The notes beneath the pieces are model-generated. The model was given only the letters and a program-made list of their open reading frames with translations, ran no database searches and was not told where the DNA came from. The position numbers were made by a program, and so were the translations under genes. Positions 31,441 through 41,772 of a stretch of 64,000 nucleotides of DNA are shown one piece after another. This DNA comes from Piezodorus guildinii. Taxonomy: Eukaryota > Arthropoda > Insecta > Hemiptera > Pentatomidae. Location: NCBI GenBank assembly GCA_023052935.1, contig CM041294.1, forward strand, positions 154,381,399 through 154,445,398, read 5' to 3'. How positions within the stretch are numbered: the first letter of the stretch is position 1; each line of letters starts with the position of its first letter.

Positions 31441-31579
31441 AATAGAAATTATCATTAACAACGATTATTTAAGTATATGTACATTTTGTCTCTCAGCATT
31501 AACTTTAACAACTTTGTTTGCTAAATAATATTTTTTATTAAATAGTTCAACTATCTTTATTTCCAGAAGTCATACAAAG

Positions 31580-32650
31580 TTGCTCCGGGCAGCACACGAT
31601 ATTCACTTACCTCCGCCGTCAAAATCAATTGAAAAAATATTAAATAAATTTATAGATAAAATTTTTTTTGTAATTAAATATTTATTTATTGAGAACTATT
31701 ACAATCTGTTTCAGAATGAACAATAGTAATAGAGATATAATAGGACCACATTCATACAATATGTACAGAAAATAACGATAAAGTCAATTACATAAAATAG
31801 AAAAAAAAATCATTAACAGAAATAAAATCATAGAAAAAAATCATTAGATAAAAATAAAGTGTTAAAAAAAATTAATTAAATTGAATTTCTATAGAAACAC
31901 GTGTTTTATTAAAAAATCTATTAAATTTTTCTCCACAACAATCAGTTAGTTTCATCGGCTTTTCATCACTCTCCACTAACTTTTACAAGCTTGTATATAA
32001 GATAATATTTTTTCTAAAATCTTTAGATATCTAATGGTGTATTATACATCTATATTACTATTCTTGTGTGTTCAAAAACACAAAAATCGTTTAAATAAAA
32101 TATGTTTGCACTTTTCTCCTTTAGCTGGTTATTAAATTCGTTCAACTTGTATATTTAACCGTTTTTTAGTAATGATAATCAGATGATATGGTTATTTTCA
32201 TAGATCTACGTAATTAATAAATAATAAATAAACGTCTAGATGAAAAAATTGAAAATATCGACATTCGACGGCCTATTTCAATTAGAATGAAACCTACATC
32301 ATATTAAAGCGCATCAAATTGTATAACGATATATAGAGTTTAATCAAAATGGTTAAAAGCCGTTTTTGAGAAAATCGTAAAAAGTGCAAAATGCATGGTA
32401 TAAACTGGCTCGTCTGGTTAGCTCATTTTGAAGAAAACGTTTCTGTAAAATCTAAGATGTTGTCTTAAATATCAGTTTCATTGTACTTTTAGTTTTTGCC
32501 AGAGAGTTACCACACACACACACCTTTTTGCGGGACTTGGTCATTTGGACTCAGGGGACCCAAAACGTGTATTTTCGGTGAAAAGTGAAATTCCAATATT
32601 TTCACGATCACAACACTCCTCCTTACTGTATATTTTATACATAGGGAAGT
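31580..32650 (+). mobile_element. Family X copy interrupted by a LINE 3' fragment
   Basis: 5' motif GCTCCGGGCAGCACACGATA; the X sequence resumes at about 31868 and continues through GTGCAAAATGCATGGTATAA (32383) and TTTTTGCGGGACTTGG to ATACATAGGGAAGTGGAGG. The interruption at 31665-31860 begins with LINE 3' UTR. Confidence 0.82.
31665..31795 (-). mobile_element. Jockey-type LINE 3' UTR fragment inside family X
   Basis: TTATTGAGAACTATTACAAT, CTGTTTCAGAATG and TTCATACAATATGTACAG match the 3' UTR of the 36435-36975 LINE in reverse, starting with a T-run (A-tail). Confidence 0.7.
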
Positions 32651-33119
32651 GGAGGAACTAAGAAAGAACTACTATTAGAACATGAGGAACAGTCCATGGT
32701 ACTTATACTACCCCAACATGAGATTGATGAAGCAATATACAAAAGTCATGAAAGTAGATAATTAAGGATTTAATAGGCGACTGGAATCGATTGCCGGCTA
32801 TGACAGCTGCGCCGGGTAGGACTTAGTCATGTTAATAATATCGACTTATAGAGGGCACAGAACTGGGCTCGGGGCATCAGCCATAATTGGGATGTCTATC
32901 TGGTCTGTCATTATATTGCCTACAGATGTTTGACGGCCCATGTTTGATCGCTAATAGAGGAAACTGACAATGAGCATCATCAGTCGTCCTGTGTGATCAG
33001 CCTGTAAAATTGGAAATGGTGGAGTCATGTCGTTCTTGGGATGTGTCCCTGAACCTAAGAGGTGGTGTACTAACAAGGAGTGGATTCCCAAATGCGTCTC
33101 AACGATTTTGATGATTTTT
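32651..33119. other. Unassigned stretch
   Basis: Less AT-rich than average (for example GCCGGCTATGACAGCTGCGC). No open frame with a motif. It may be a decayed 5' part of the following LINE. Confidence 0.4.
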
Positions 33120-34125
33120 TTTTAGGATAAATTAGACATTGAGGCTAAATGCTACTCATGTCATATGAATACTCAGGTCATCCTAATACGTTCCAATTCC
33201 CTCCTCAGAGCCAATACTACATTTCCGAGTCTAATCCTTAGTAATCACCCAATCACCTTCAGTTCCACTGTCAAAAACCTAGGTATTACCATAGACCAAA
33301 CCTTTTCATGGAAACCCCACATTGCTCATATTTCCAGACGTACTATAAGAAGTCTTAAGTACTTCCATCGCTCCCGTCATCTTCTCCCACCCGTAGGATG
33401 CTAGTTTCCTCGCTTATTTTTGCCCACTTACATTATTGATGTGTGGTATATGTAGGCCTCTTGACTGTACTTGATGATAGACTCAAGCGGATTATGAATA
33501 TGTTTATAAGATTTATCTTCGGTACCTTCAGATAGCACCTACCGAATTGAAGTGGCTCCTACCTTCCATACGTAAACAATATTTTCTCGAAACATACCTC
33601 TACGAAGTCATTAAATCTCAACATCCTCCATCCATTCACAGTATCCTTCAATTCAAATCCCCAATTCACTCACTTGAAACTAAATCACGTCATTCTTACA
33701 CTTACATTCCTACCCATAGAACTAAGTATTTTGATAATTCCTTTCATATCCGCTCTGCGGCCTCCTGGAATTCCCTACCTAATCATATTCGCTATGCTTC
33801 TTCCCTTCTCCCATTCAAATCCCATCTTTTCCAACACCTTCTAGCATCCCAAAGAGACACACACTAAATGTAAAATTGTAAATCCACCACCCTACTTTAA
33901 ACGTAGAAAAAAAAAATTATTTTATTAAAATCATATTATATGAGTTATATATAAATAGTGTTTTTTTTTTACATTTTGTTTAAAAATTTGTAAATAAAAG
34001 TTTATATTATTGGTCTCTCGGCCAGACATGTATATACTGAAGTGTATAGTTACTGTACGACATTGTTATCCTTAAGGGACATTGTCCCTGAATAAAGTTA
34101 TTTTTATTATTATGATTATTATTGA
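33120..34125 (+). pseudogene. Non-LTR retrotransposon 3' fragment (CR1/LOA-like)
   Basis: Two frames (33165-33404 and 33547-33867) carry the post-RT part of a LINE ORF: KNLGITIDQTFSWKPHI, then LETYLYEVIKS and SFHIRSAASWNSLPNHIRYA followed by LLPFKSHLFQHLL. Between them the frame is broken near 33405-33546. The 3' UTR ends with AATAAAGTTA and a simple TTATTATTATGATTATTATT tail near 34095-34118. The RT catalytic motif is missing. The clade cannot be fixed from this part. Confidence 0.8.
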
Positions 34126-34177
34126 AATAGACTCTGCAAAATATTAGTAGCCAAGGATCCTGTCATGTAGAATAATA

Positions 34178-34638
34178 GGAAAGTTTGCGCGCGAAAAACA
34201 CATTATATTTAATATGTCTGGTTTAGTAAAAGTAGAAATATAAGTTTGTTGTCAAAATTACTCTATTTCAAAGCGAAATAATTAAAAAAATAAGCCATTA
34301 AATTATTTAGGTTGTATGGAATGTAATAACATTAAAATTATAACTATCCTCGTCAAAACAGTACTTTTAATGAGGTTTCTAAAGGACTATGTTCCTCAAT
34401 CCTGAGAAGGAATCTTATCTGGCCATAGTTTTTAAAAATACCTTATTAAAAGTACTTTTTTGATGAGGATAGTTATATTTTTAGGGTTATTACCAATTAT
34501 AAAACTTAAATATTTTAATTGCTTATTTTTTCATTATTTCGCTTTGAAATAGGCCAATTTTGACAGCAAGCTTCTTTTTCCACCTTCACTAGAACCACAG
34601 ATATTAAATAAAATGTAATTTTCGCCCGCAAACTTTCC
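34178..34638. mobile_element. Fold-back MITE, 461 bp
   Basis: GGAAAGTTTGCG at 34178 and its reverse complement CGCAAACTTTCC ending at 34638 start arms of about 200 bp. TTTCAAAGCGAAATAATTAA and AACTATCCTCGTCAAAACAG have diverged mirror copies in the right arm. A central loop of about 65 bp holds unique sequence. No TSD that I trust, so superfamily unknown. Confidence 0.8.
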
Positions 34639-34776
34639 GATTTTTTTTGCGAGACTCCAGGAGAGCGCTGGTCCCTCATATCTTGCAGAATCTAATGGTA
34701 AAACTAGAACTTTAAAAAATTACATCAAAATCGATGAGAGAAATGTGGGCGTATAGTTGTTTGAAATATGAAATAT

Positions 34777-35252
34777 AAGATTCATTGGACCTTTCACTTA
34801 GCTACAAAAGACTCATTTACATGACCATCATAAGGCCTATCTGGACCTACGGAGTTGAGCTTTGGGGCTCTACTAAACCATCAAACTCTTCCTGTATCCA
34901 ATCCTTACAATTCAAAATCCTCCGCAAAATCCTTAACGCTCCTTACTTTGTCACGAATAAAATCATCCACAATGGCCTTAATGTTCCATATGTTGCTGAT
35001 TTGGCCCGTACAAGGTATCACACCTACCATGAAAAACTCCACTCCCACTCTAATCCATTAGTTTCAAAAGAAGATGGCCTCGAGACCTTCTTGTTTAGAC
35101 TCACTACCAAAGAGTGCTGCCAATTGGCAGTTTCTCTTTATGTTTATTTCATGTGTTATAACATTTCAGCATATTTACTTGATGTATTTTTTGTACAGTT
35201 GTAAATTTCAATAAAAATATATTAAAAAAAAAAAAAAGAAGATTCATAGGAC
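34777..35252 (+). mobile_element. Jockey-type LINE, 5'-truncated, with 14-bp TSD
   Basis: AAGATTCATTGGAC (34777-34790) and AAGATTCATAGGAC (35239-35252) differ at one base and flank the insertion. It ends with AATTTCAATAAAAATATATT and an A-tail at 35223-35237. This is the best preserved of the related Jockey fragments in the window. Confidence 0.9.
34791..35204 (+). pseudogene. Jockey ORF2 C-terminal fragment, open frame
   Basis: About 135 codons are open to the stop at 35202-35204. YKRLIYMTIIRPIWTYGVEL begins near residue 7, then WGSTKPSN, LQFKILRKILNAPYFVTNKI, HNGLNVPYVADLAR and HEKLHSHSNPL. This is the conserved region after the reverse transcriptase in Jockey-clade proteins. RT and endonuclease domains are lost by 5' truncation, so no activity is expected. 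The intact frame suggests it is younger than its relatives at 3140 and 5107. Confidence 0.88.
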
Positions 35253-35397
35253 ACACACAGCTTTTTTGCGGGACTTGGTCATTTGGACTCAGGAGACCCT
35301 ATAATGCACATTTCCGTGGGAACACAATATCAAAAATTTTCATGTTCGCAATACTTTTCCTTCATATATATTTAATATATAGGTAAGTGAAAGTAAA

Positions 35398-36064
35398 AAA
35401 GACCCTGATCAAGGATTGTAGGATTTTGGCCACCTTGAGGTTTAAGGGGAACGACATTTAAATATTCAGCTTTATAGGAATTGCATTATTATTTTTAAGA
35501 TGCAGTGATGACTTCACATGTGCAATGTATATATAAGAAATCACATCATAACGTTTTCCGGAGTTAAATGCGACTTGGTTTTCCCGCAGTGTAAGCACAA
35601 CGCAGCAGCTAATTTAGAATAGGAAAGACGTTCAATGCCACTCGTCCTAGGGAAATCTTCAAGTCGAAACATTATAAATCTCAGCTTACTTTGTTCTGAG
35701 GGGCAACATTGAAACTGTTGCGAATGTAACCAGCACTTGCCAAAATGACAAAGGCTTTGGCAAACAGCTAGTTCGACTGCAACTCCTTCCGAGGGAATTT
35801 TCGGAATGCTCCGGCACTGCCAAAGATCTTAGAGACTACACCGTGTTCCCGGTAAACAGACTAAACATATCCCTTCCTAAACAAACCTGGCCTGGATCTG
35901 AGCCTATAAATACATTATACTTGAGATATAATGAGGAGATGGGAAGGCAAAACAAGAGACAGCAACCCACGCGATAAGTCAGGGGATCAATATATCTTGT
36001 AACAATCATACTCTATTTTAAAATTATAATAAACTTCTAGAAGTGAAAATTTATGAACTGTCTT
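35398..36064 (+). other. LTR-like or unassigned segment
   Basis: GC-richer patch (35580-35960) with a TATA-like CCTATAAATACATTA near 35903 and TATAATAAACTTCTAG near 36026. This arrangement recalls an LTR, but no terminal TG...CA pair, duplicate or TSD was found. Confidence 0.3.
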
Positions 36065-36434
36065 GAATATGAAGGGATGTGGTCCTGAGAAATAAACATA
36101 TATCAAGATTTTTTTACTTTATATTATTTATTTCTTTTGTTCATGATATATTTTATTTATTTATGAACATAAAAGAGTCCTTTTAACCACTAGGGTTATT
36201 TTAGCCCTAAATTCAAAATAAAAATACAAAAATTTTAGTAAAATAAATAAACAACAAACCAGGGTTTAAATAATTTAATAACAAAACAAGAAAAAAATAA
36301 AGTAATTATGAAGTACAAAACATAGACATTTTTTGTTGTTGAATTTTGTGAAAAATTGGATTTCTTATATGAGATATTCAACTACATAATTCATTTTTGA
36401 ATTATCATTTATATATTGTTTTAATTTCCGTATA
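36065..36434. other. Unassigned AT-rich stretch
   Basis: Nothing recognised. Confidence 0.5.
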
Positions 36435-36975
36435 TATACTGTGGGGGACAGCTAAACGTTCTAACATCAAACGCATTAAATCCTTTCAATCCATAGTCCT
36501 CCGAATAATAGTAAATGCTCCTTAATATGTATCCAACTATACCTTGCACCACGACCTTAATGTTCTATTTATTTCAGACCTAATTCCATCCAAATTTTCC
36601 AAATTTCGCCAGAGCCTCATTCATCATCCTAATCCTCTAGCACGAACCCTATCCAGCTCCACTCATCCACACAACCCACCTAGAAGGTTGAAACTGCAGT
36701 GGCCCCGAGATATTTTGTAAATATATTGGAGTTCTAGCACTGGCTAGATTCTCCACTCAATGTGATGTATGTATGAGTGTGTGTATGTGTATATAGGTAT
36801 GAGTGATTTCTTGACTTTGTTGTATTGATTCATTATTGTATACATATTTCATTGTAATTTTATGCCGTGTAAATATTGTATGAATGTAGTATGTATTATA
36901 TCTTTCACCACTACTTTTGATTTCCGAATCGGGACAGATTGTAATTTTACTCAATAAAATTGTTGATTGAAAAAA
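36435..36975 (+). pseudogene. Second Jockey-type LINE family, 3' fragment
   Basis: Broken frames from 36440 read AKRSNIKRIKSFQSIVLRII, NYTLHHDLNV and SLIHHPNPLARTL, a Jockey C-terminal block distinct from the 34791 family. A 3' UTR of about 250 bp ends TTTTACTCAATAAAATTG and an A-run (36969). Pieces of this 3' UTR recur at 20010-20215 and 31665-31795. Confidence 0.82.
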
Positions 36976-36984
36976 AAAATATTG

Positions 36985-37110
36985 CATATATATTGAACAT
37001 ATCTTCTTCAATTTTTTTTAAAATATCTAAGTTTATTTAAAAGCTCTAAAATTTATTTTAACGTAGGTAAGTAAAAGGCCTGTGTTGCGCACACCAAATA
37101 TATATTAGTA
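36985..37110 (-). mobile_element. Family X 5'-terminal fragment
   Basis: TTAACGTAGGTAAGTAAAAG then TGTGTTGCGCACACCAAAT is the X 5' end in reverse, diverged. Confidence 0.6.
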
Positions 37111-37194
37111 TACAGAATGATTTGATTTTAATGAAAAAAAATTCAATAATTTATTTAATTACATGCTGATTCATAAACTTAAATAATTAACTAA

Positions 37195-37640
37195 GACAGA
37201 GAGAAAAGGAAAAATAAAAGAAGACAGAAGGTGGGAGCCGCCAGTGGTGGGATATACACCACCGGCAAGACAGCCGGGGCAGACCAAGACCTTGAGATGG
37301 CAGGGGCAGATGGTACGTCAGGTGGCAGGCCTTGTACACGTGGGACGGGGTATCCAGGTGTTCTGGGGGGCATCTGTCGGGGTTGTTGATCTGGTAGTAG
37401 GGAGTAAATCAACCAACTACCTGAAGGACAAGAGGTGAAAGGTCTTAGATGGGACGATAAAGGGACTTTACCTGGAAAGAACCGTAATCTTGTAGACTAG
37501 AAAAATATCTAGCAGATGTGAGGTGTGTGTAGTTGACAACCAACTGCTTCAAGGAAAGAATATACGATAGTTTAAGTAGTGACAGCAGTTCCGGCAGAAA
37601 AGTAGGATACGGGGGCTGTGATGGTGCATGACGCCCTAAC
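37195..37640. other. GC-rich unique island
   Basis: Clearly GC-richer than the rest (GGTGGGAGCCGCCAGTGGTG, GACGGGGTATCCAGG). The minus strand has a proline-rich frame (37191-37412) but no domain I recognise. It could be a host exon remnant or an unknown element. Confidence 0.3.
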
Positions 37641-37690
37641 GCAGTGGTTTCCAAACAAAAACTTTTTGCTGATCCCTTTATCCTATCAAT
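37641..37690 (+). mobile_element. hAT-like terminal fragment
   Basis: CAGTGGTTTCCAAAC followed by a CTTTTTGCTGATCCC stretch matches the familiar CAGTGGTTCCCAAACTTTTT end of many hAT elements. No opposite end was found; the PLE insertion follows about 100 bp downstream. Confidence 0.5.
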
Positions 37691-37790
37691 AACATTACGA
37701 GAACCCTCTATTATATTATTGCACAATTGCTTATTATTTCAAAATAACTATATTAGGGTATACCCTTTTTAGACAGTTGTTTATAACAGC

Positions 37791-38334
37791 TATTATAGGT
37801 GGAATAGTCAGGAATCAGTCATTTTTGAAAAGTTTTTAATTTTGCCAACGTTTCGGCTCAAGCTTGTGAGCCATCATCAGGGCTACAAACATCAGAACAA
37901 AAGAGATACATATTAATATGATAATGAAAATTTTCTTCTGAATGTAGTGACAATGATAACATTTGAAATAAAACAGAAAATATACCAACATACTTAAATA
38001 TTATAGATACAAATAATGATAATATGATACATAATCTGATGATGATAAGCATAACAAATTTTACAGAACTTTAGACTTTAATATAAAAGTAAAAAAAAAA
38101 CATATATATATATAAACGTACCATTACTGAGCCATGTCCAAGCATAAACTGAGGAAAACCATAAACATAGGTAGTATGGGGAGGGGTTCGTGTAAAAACC
38201 CTGAAGGTTTTCCCCTCTAAGTGTAAATACTACAGCTTATCTTTGTTTTTAAAAAGTTTTACAAAATTATATAATGGAAAAAACAAAATAATATATCCGT
38301 ATGTACAATAAGGTTGAACATTTTTAACAGAAAA
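37791..38334 (-). repeat. PLE terminal repeat (pLTR), 3' copy
   Basis: About 544 bp, repeated in the same orientation at 41219-41762 and inverted in 43985-44560. Contains a hammerhead near its 3' end and a 64-codon incidental frame identical in all three copies. The outer 25 bp present beside the other copies (TAGTCGACTGTAG and beyond) are missing here. Confidence 0.92.
37843..37884 (-). ncRNA. Hammerhead ribozyme, type A, in 3' pLTR
   Basis: AGCC, CUGAUGA, an extra U, GGCUC-ACAAGCUU-GAGCC, GAAACGUU, GGCA: all core bases intact, cleavage triplet GUU, stem III only as ACGU between two molecules or copies. Confidence 0.9.
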
Positions 38335-38511
38335 TTATAAACACTAGAATCTGAGGTATTTAAAAGATCATGAGGTATATAATAAAAAACAAAAAAAAAA
38401 TAAATAAATAACAAAAACAAGAACCAGAGGTGTTGTAAACAAAAAGATAAATATACAGTAAATAAATAAAATATACATTACACAAGCAATTTGTACAATA
38501 AAGTGATAGAG

Positions 38512-41121
38512 TTATAATTTAAGGAGACGGAAGATGTTAGCATACGAGGGAGAAATTATCTCTTTGTCAGTTTTATGATTTACGGGAACTCGATCTTTTT
38601 CCATATGGATATATATAGCTTCGGAGAGGAGTCGCTTTTTGTAGTTAGGTACGGTGGCTAGGATTTCAGGATTATCAAAATCAAAATGATGGTCAAGGGA
38701 TATAGCGTGTTCGGATAATTTTGAGGAAAATGGGTTACGGGTAGATATTGTGTATTTGTGCTGATAAATTCTTTTTTTGAGATAGTTTTTGGTCTCGCCT
38801 ATGTAACATGAATTACAATTTGGGGAAGAGCAGGGAATACGATAAACTAAATTTGATTTTTGTAGGAAAGGGATGGGATCTTTTAGTTTTGAATATAGAT
38901 TCTTTAATTTGTTACTATGTTTTAAAACTAAGCGGAGATGGGGAAAGCTTGAGGATAAGACTTTTTTAATTTTTTGAGATAGAGATGGGATGTATGGAAT
39001 GGATCTGTACTGGGGAACTATGGCGGTTTGTGGAGAGTGTGCGGGGATGGTGTGAGGGTTTGAAGAAGTTTTAATGAGGTTCTTGATTAATTGGTCAGGA
39101 AAATTATTAGATTTTAGGATTTTTGTTAGTCGGGTTAAATTATCTTGGTGAAATTTTGTATCGGAAAGTGTTAAGGAACGGTGTATGAGGTTTTTGGCTA
39201 CACTGATTTTCTGGTGATGTGGGTGTAAGGAAAAATAATTAAGGAGACGGCCAGAATAAGTAGGTTTGGTGTACCAGTTAGTGGATAGTGAATTATCGGA
39301 ATTTCTTATGATAAGGAGGTCGAGGAACGGAAGTGAGTTATTGTTTTCTATTTCAATGGTAAATTGGAGTCGAGGATGGTATGAGTTGAAAGAAGTCAAG
39401 ATATTAGGGATGGCTTTGGGGTTGAGGATCAGGAAAAGGTCATCAACATATTTTTTAATGAAAAAAATATCTGCGGAAAAGTTAGGTATAACGGTGTCAA
39501 GAAGGTGATTGAGGACGATGTTGGAGAGATCAGGAGCAAGACAGTTTCCCATGGCTAAACCCGAAATTTGTTTATAAAATTTCTCTTGGAAACATAGGTA
39601 GCCAGAGTTACAGCACAGAGAGAGGGATTCAAGGTATGAGGATTGGTTGAGGGAGGTATGTGGTTCTAAGGTCAGCCAATTTTCATCGATTATTTTAAGA
39701 GCACGGTCAGTAGGGATGTTGGTAAAAAGGTTTACAGCATCTAGGGAGGCTAAAATAAAATTTTGAGGAATAGTTAGGGATTTCAGTTCTTCAAGGAGTT
39801 GCTGTGAATTTTGGATGTCATATGGGTTATTTTGGCTGAGTTTTTGTAAGGGAGAAAGAAGGAATGAACTGAGTTTTGAGGATGGTGAGTTGATATTTGA
39901 AATTATGGGACGTAATGGGTTTCCTGGTTTATGGATTTTAGGTAAGCCGTAACATCGGGGAGCAACTGAATTATAGGAGATGAGGTTTTTGTAGGTAGAG
40001 AGAGTGATCTGTTTGGATTCGTGGAGATATTTTAAATGCTGGTTAAATTTAGTGGTGAGAGAGGATGTAGGATCGCGTTTGGTAGGAAGGTATGTGGTTT
40101 TGTCAGAAAGAAGGAAATTTAGTTTTTGATCGTATTCTGCCCGGTCCATGATAACGGTTTTGTTTCCTTTATCTGCACGGGTGACTATTATGTGGTTATT
40201 GGTTTTGAGAAAGGATCGGGTAGAGGATAGGTCCTTAGTAAATTGAGGTGAAAATGGAGAAGGGTTAGACGGAGGGTTTTGTAAGTAATTAGTAATAATA
40301 TTAGAGATTCGGGTACGGGAAATCATTCGTTTTTCATCGTCAGGAATCAAAAGAGTGTCCTGATGGATGAATTCAAGGTCGGTTATAAGAGATGGTATTA
40401 GTTTTTTTGAATTGGTAAAAGGGATATTGAAATTTGGACCTAAGCTGAGAATATTATTGACATGTTGAGGGAGTTTAACGGAGGAGATGTTGTGAAACCA
40501 ATCAGGATCCCCGGAAGGATGTATCTTATTCGCGTTAAAGTTTTCTTTAAGTTGTTTAAATTTATTTGCTAATATACTTTTTTTCTTTGATTTATGAGAT
40601 ATATAGATATTATTAATGCAAGAGTTTAGTGAGGAAATATCGTCAGTAGAGAGAATGGAATAAAGGGAGTTAAATAAATAATTAATTTTCTTTTTTACTG
40701 CTTGAATGAGGAAAATCGTTTCTTTGATATGTAGGTTAAGGAGTGATTTTTTAAGACGGAATTGGATGCTTTCAAGTTTTGAGAGAAATTTTTTGTTAAC
40801 ATTAAAGTTGTTAAAATTGTTGGAAATGAAGGGGGGGAATAAAGAATGAGAGCGGCATTTTAGAAGGAATATGAGCGACTCCTCTTTGTTGGCTAATTGT
40901 TTATAAAGATGGGAAATACGGTTAAGAAGAGGTTTTTTATCAGGATATTTTGATTTTAGAATTACAAAAGAGTTTACCTCAGTTCTAATGTTATTTTCTG
41001 ATGTCGCTGTGATTGTTGCTGGAGATGAAGTAACAGTAAGTGATGAATCGGCGTCCGGATGTTGTGAAGGTGACACTGGTGATGAACATGTAGTGGTAGG
41101 TTTATAAGATGAAGAGTACAT
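38512..41121 (-). CDS. Penelope-like reverse transcriptase/GIY-YIG endonuclease
   Basis: Intact 869-residue ORF; replicates and inserts the element by target-primed reverse transcription. The N-terminal ~250 residues are lysine-rich with coiled-coil-like character. Motifs in order: VTRADKGNKTVIMD (about 313-326), PRCYGLPKIHKPG (388-400), ASLDAVNLFTNIP (458-470), GLAMGNCLAPD (521-531) and the catalytic YVDD (558-561). The endonuclease follows: VYRIPC (759-764), cysteines at 764, 769 and 772 of a zinc-binding type, CYIGE (772-776), the arginine of LKKRIYQH (about 784) and a likely catalytic Glu 834 in SEAIYIH. The GIY-YIG domain and Y-V-D-D RT place it in the endonuclease-bearing PLE group. The length is normal for the family. 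The ATG at 41121 is the first start after the 5' pLTR. Function is from family knowledge; activity is not shown. Confidence 0.95.
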   Translation of the reverse strand: MYSSSYKPTTTCSSPVSPSQHPDADSSLTVTSSPATITATSENNIRTEVNSFVILKSKYPDKKPLLNRISHLYKQLANKEESLIFLLKCRSHSLFPPFISNNFNNFNVNKKFLSKLESIQFRLKKSLLNLHIKETIFLIQAVKKKINYLFNSLYSILSTDDISSLNSCINNIYISHKSKKKSILANKFKQLKENFNANKIHPSGDPDWFHNISSVKLPQHVNNILSLGPNFNIPFTNSKKLIPSLITDLEFIHQDTLLIPDDEKRMISRTRISNIITNYLQNPPSNPSPFSPQFTKDLSSTRSFLKTNNHIIVTRADKGNKTVIMDRAEYDQKLNFLLSDKTTYLPTKRDPTSSLTTKFNQHLKYLHESKQITLSTYKNLISYNSVAPRCYGLPKIHKPGNPLRPIISNINSPSSKLSSFLLSPLQKLSQNNPYDIQNSQQLLEELKSLTIPQNFILASLDAVNLFTNIPTDRALKIIDENWLTLEPHTSLNQSSYLESLSLCCNSGYLCFQEKFYKQISGLAMGNCLAPDLSNIVLNHLLDTVIPNFSADIFFIKKYVDDLFLILNPKAIPNILTSFNSYHPRLQFTIEIENNNSLPFLDLLIIRNSDNSLSTNWYTKPTYSGRLLNYFSLHPHHQKISVAKNLIHRSLTLSDTKFHQDNLTRLTKILKSNNFPDQLIKNLIKTSSNPHTIPAHSPQTAIVPQYRSIPYIPSLSQKIKKVLSSSFPHLRLVLKHSNKLKNLYSKLKDPIPFLQKSNLVYRIPCSSPNCNSCYIGETKNYLKKRIYQHKYTISTRNPFSSKLSEHAISLDHHFDFDNPEILATVPNYKKRLLSEAIYIHMEKDRVPVNHKTDKEIISPSYANIFRLLKL

Positions 41122-41218
41122 ATCTCAGATGTGATGGTTTCTGAAGTTTGCGATGATGAAGTTGAGGTCCCAAGTAGAGTGAATTATATTGAGGGTGTAT
41201 AGTCGACTGTAGAAAACT

Positions 41219-41762
41219 ATTATAGGTGGAATAGTCAGGAATCAGTCATTTTTGAAAAGTTTTTAATTTTGCCAACGTTTCGGCTCAAGCTTGTGAGCCA
41301 TCATCAGGGCTACAAACATCAGAACAAAAGAGATACATATTAATATGATAATGAAAATTTTCTTCTGAATGTAGTGACAATGATAACATTTGAAATAAAA
41401 CAGAAAATATACCAACATACTTAAATATTATAGATACAAATAATGATAATATGATACATAATCTGATGATGATAAGCATAACAAATTTTACAGAACTTTA
41501 GACTTTAATATAAAAGTAAAAAAAAACATATATATATATAAACGTACCATTACTGAGCCATGTCCAAGCATAAACTGAGGAAAACCATAAACATAGGTAG
41601 TATGGGGAGGGGTTCGTGTAAAAACCCTGAAGGTTTTCCCCTCTAAGTGTAAATACTACAGCTTATCTTTGTTTTTAAAAAGTTTTACAAAATTATATAA
41701 TGGAAAAAAACAAAATAATATATCCGTATGTACAATAAGGTTGAACATTTTTAACAGAAAAA
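41219..41762 (-). repeat. PLE terminal repeat (pLTR), 5' copy
   Basis: Direct repeat of 37791-38334 with only homopolymer-length differences. 41196-41218 adds the outer segment ATTGAGGGTGTATAGTCGAC. The repeat stops at 41762, exactly where the inverted plus-strand ORF fragment starts, so its own 5' end is cut. Confidence 0.92.
41270..41311 (-). ncRNA. Hammerhead ribozyme, type A, in 5' pLTR
   Basis: Identical to the motif at 37843-37884. With two copies on the same strand about 3.4 kb apart, a transcript of the element could in principle form the double hammerhead in cis and release the RNA between them. Confidence 0.9.
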
Positions 41763-41772
41763 TTTAACAGAA

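Larger units (their letters stand above)
34690..35397 (+). mobile_element. Family X fragment split by a Jockey insertion
   Basis: Left part 34690-34790 (TACATCAAAATCGATG, GTGGGCGTATAGTTGTTTGA); right part 35239-35397 (TTTTTTGCGGGACTTGGTCA to ATAGGTAAGTGAAAGTAAAA). The two are continuous once the LINE is removed. Confidence 0.82.

Noticed and set aside
31254..31442. 62-codon ORF on the minus strand
   Set aside because: Lies wholly in a SINE-1 copy.
37858..38052. 64-codon ORF present identically three times (also 41285-41479 and 44275-44469)
   Set aside because: Identity is explained by the pLTR copies; it overlaps the ribozyme and has no recognisable motif, so I do not call it a gene.
39266..39508. 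80-codon plus-strand ORF, repeated at 42819-43061
   Set aside because: Antisense shadow of the PLE reverse transcriptase.
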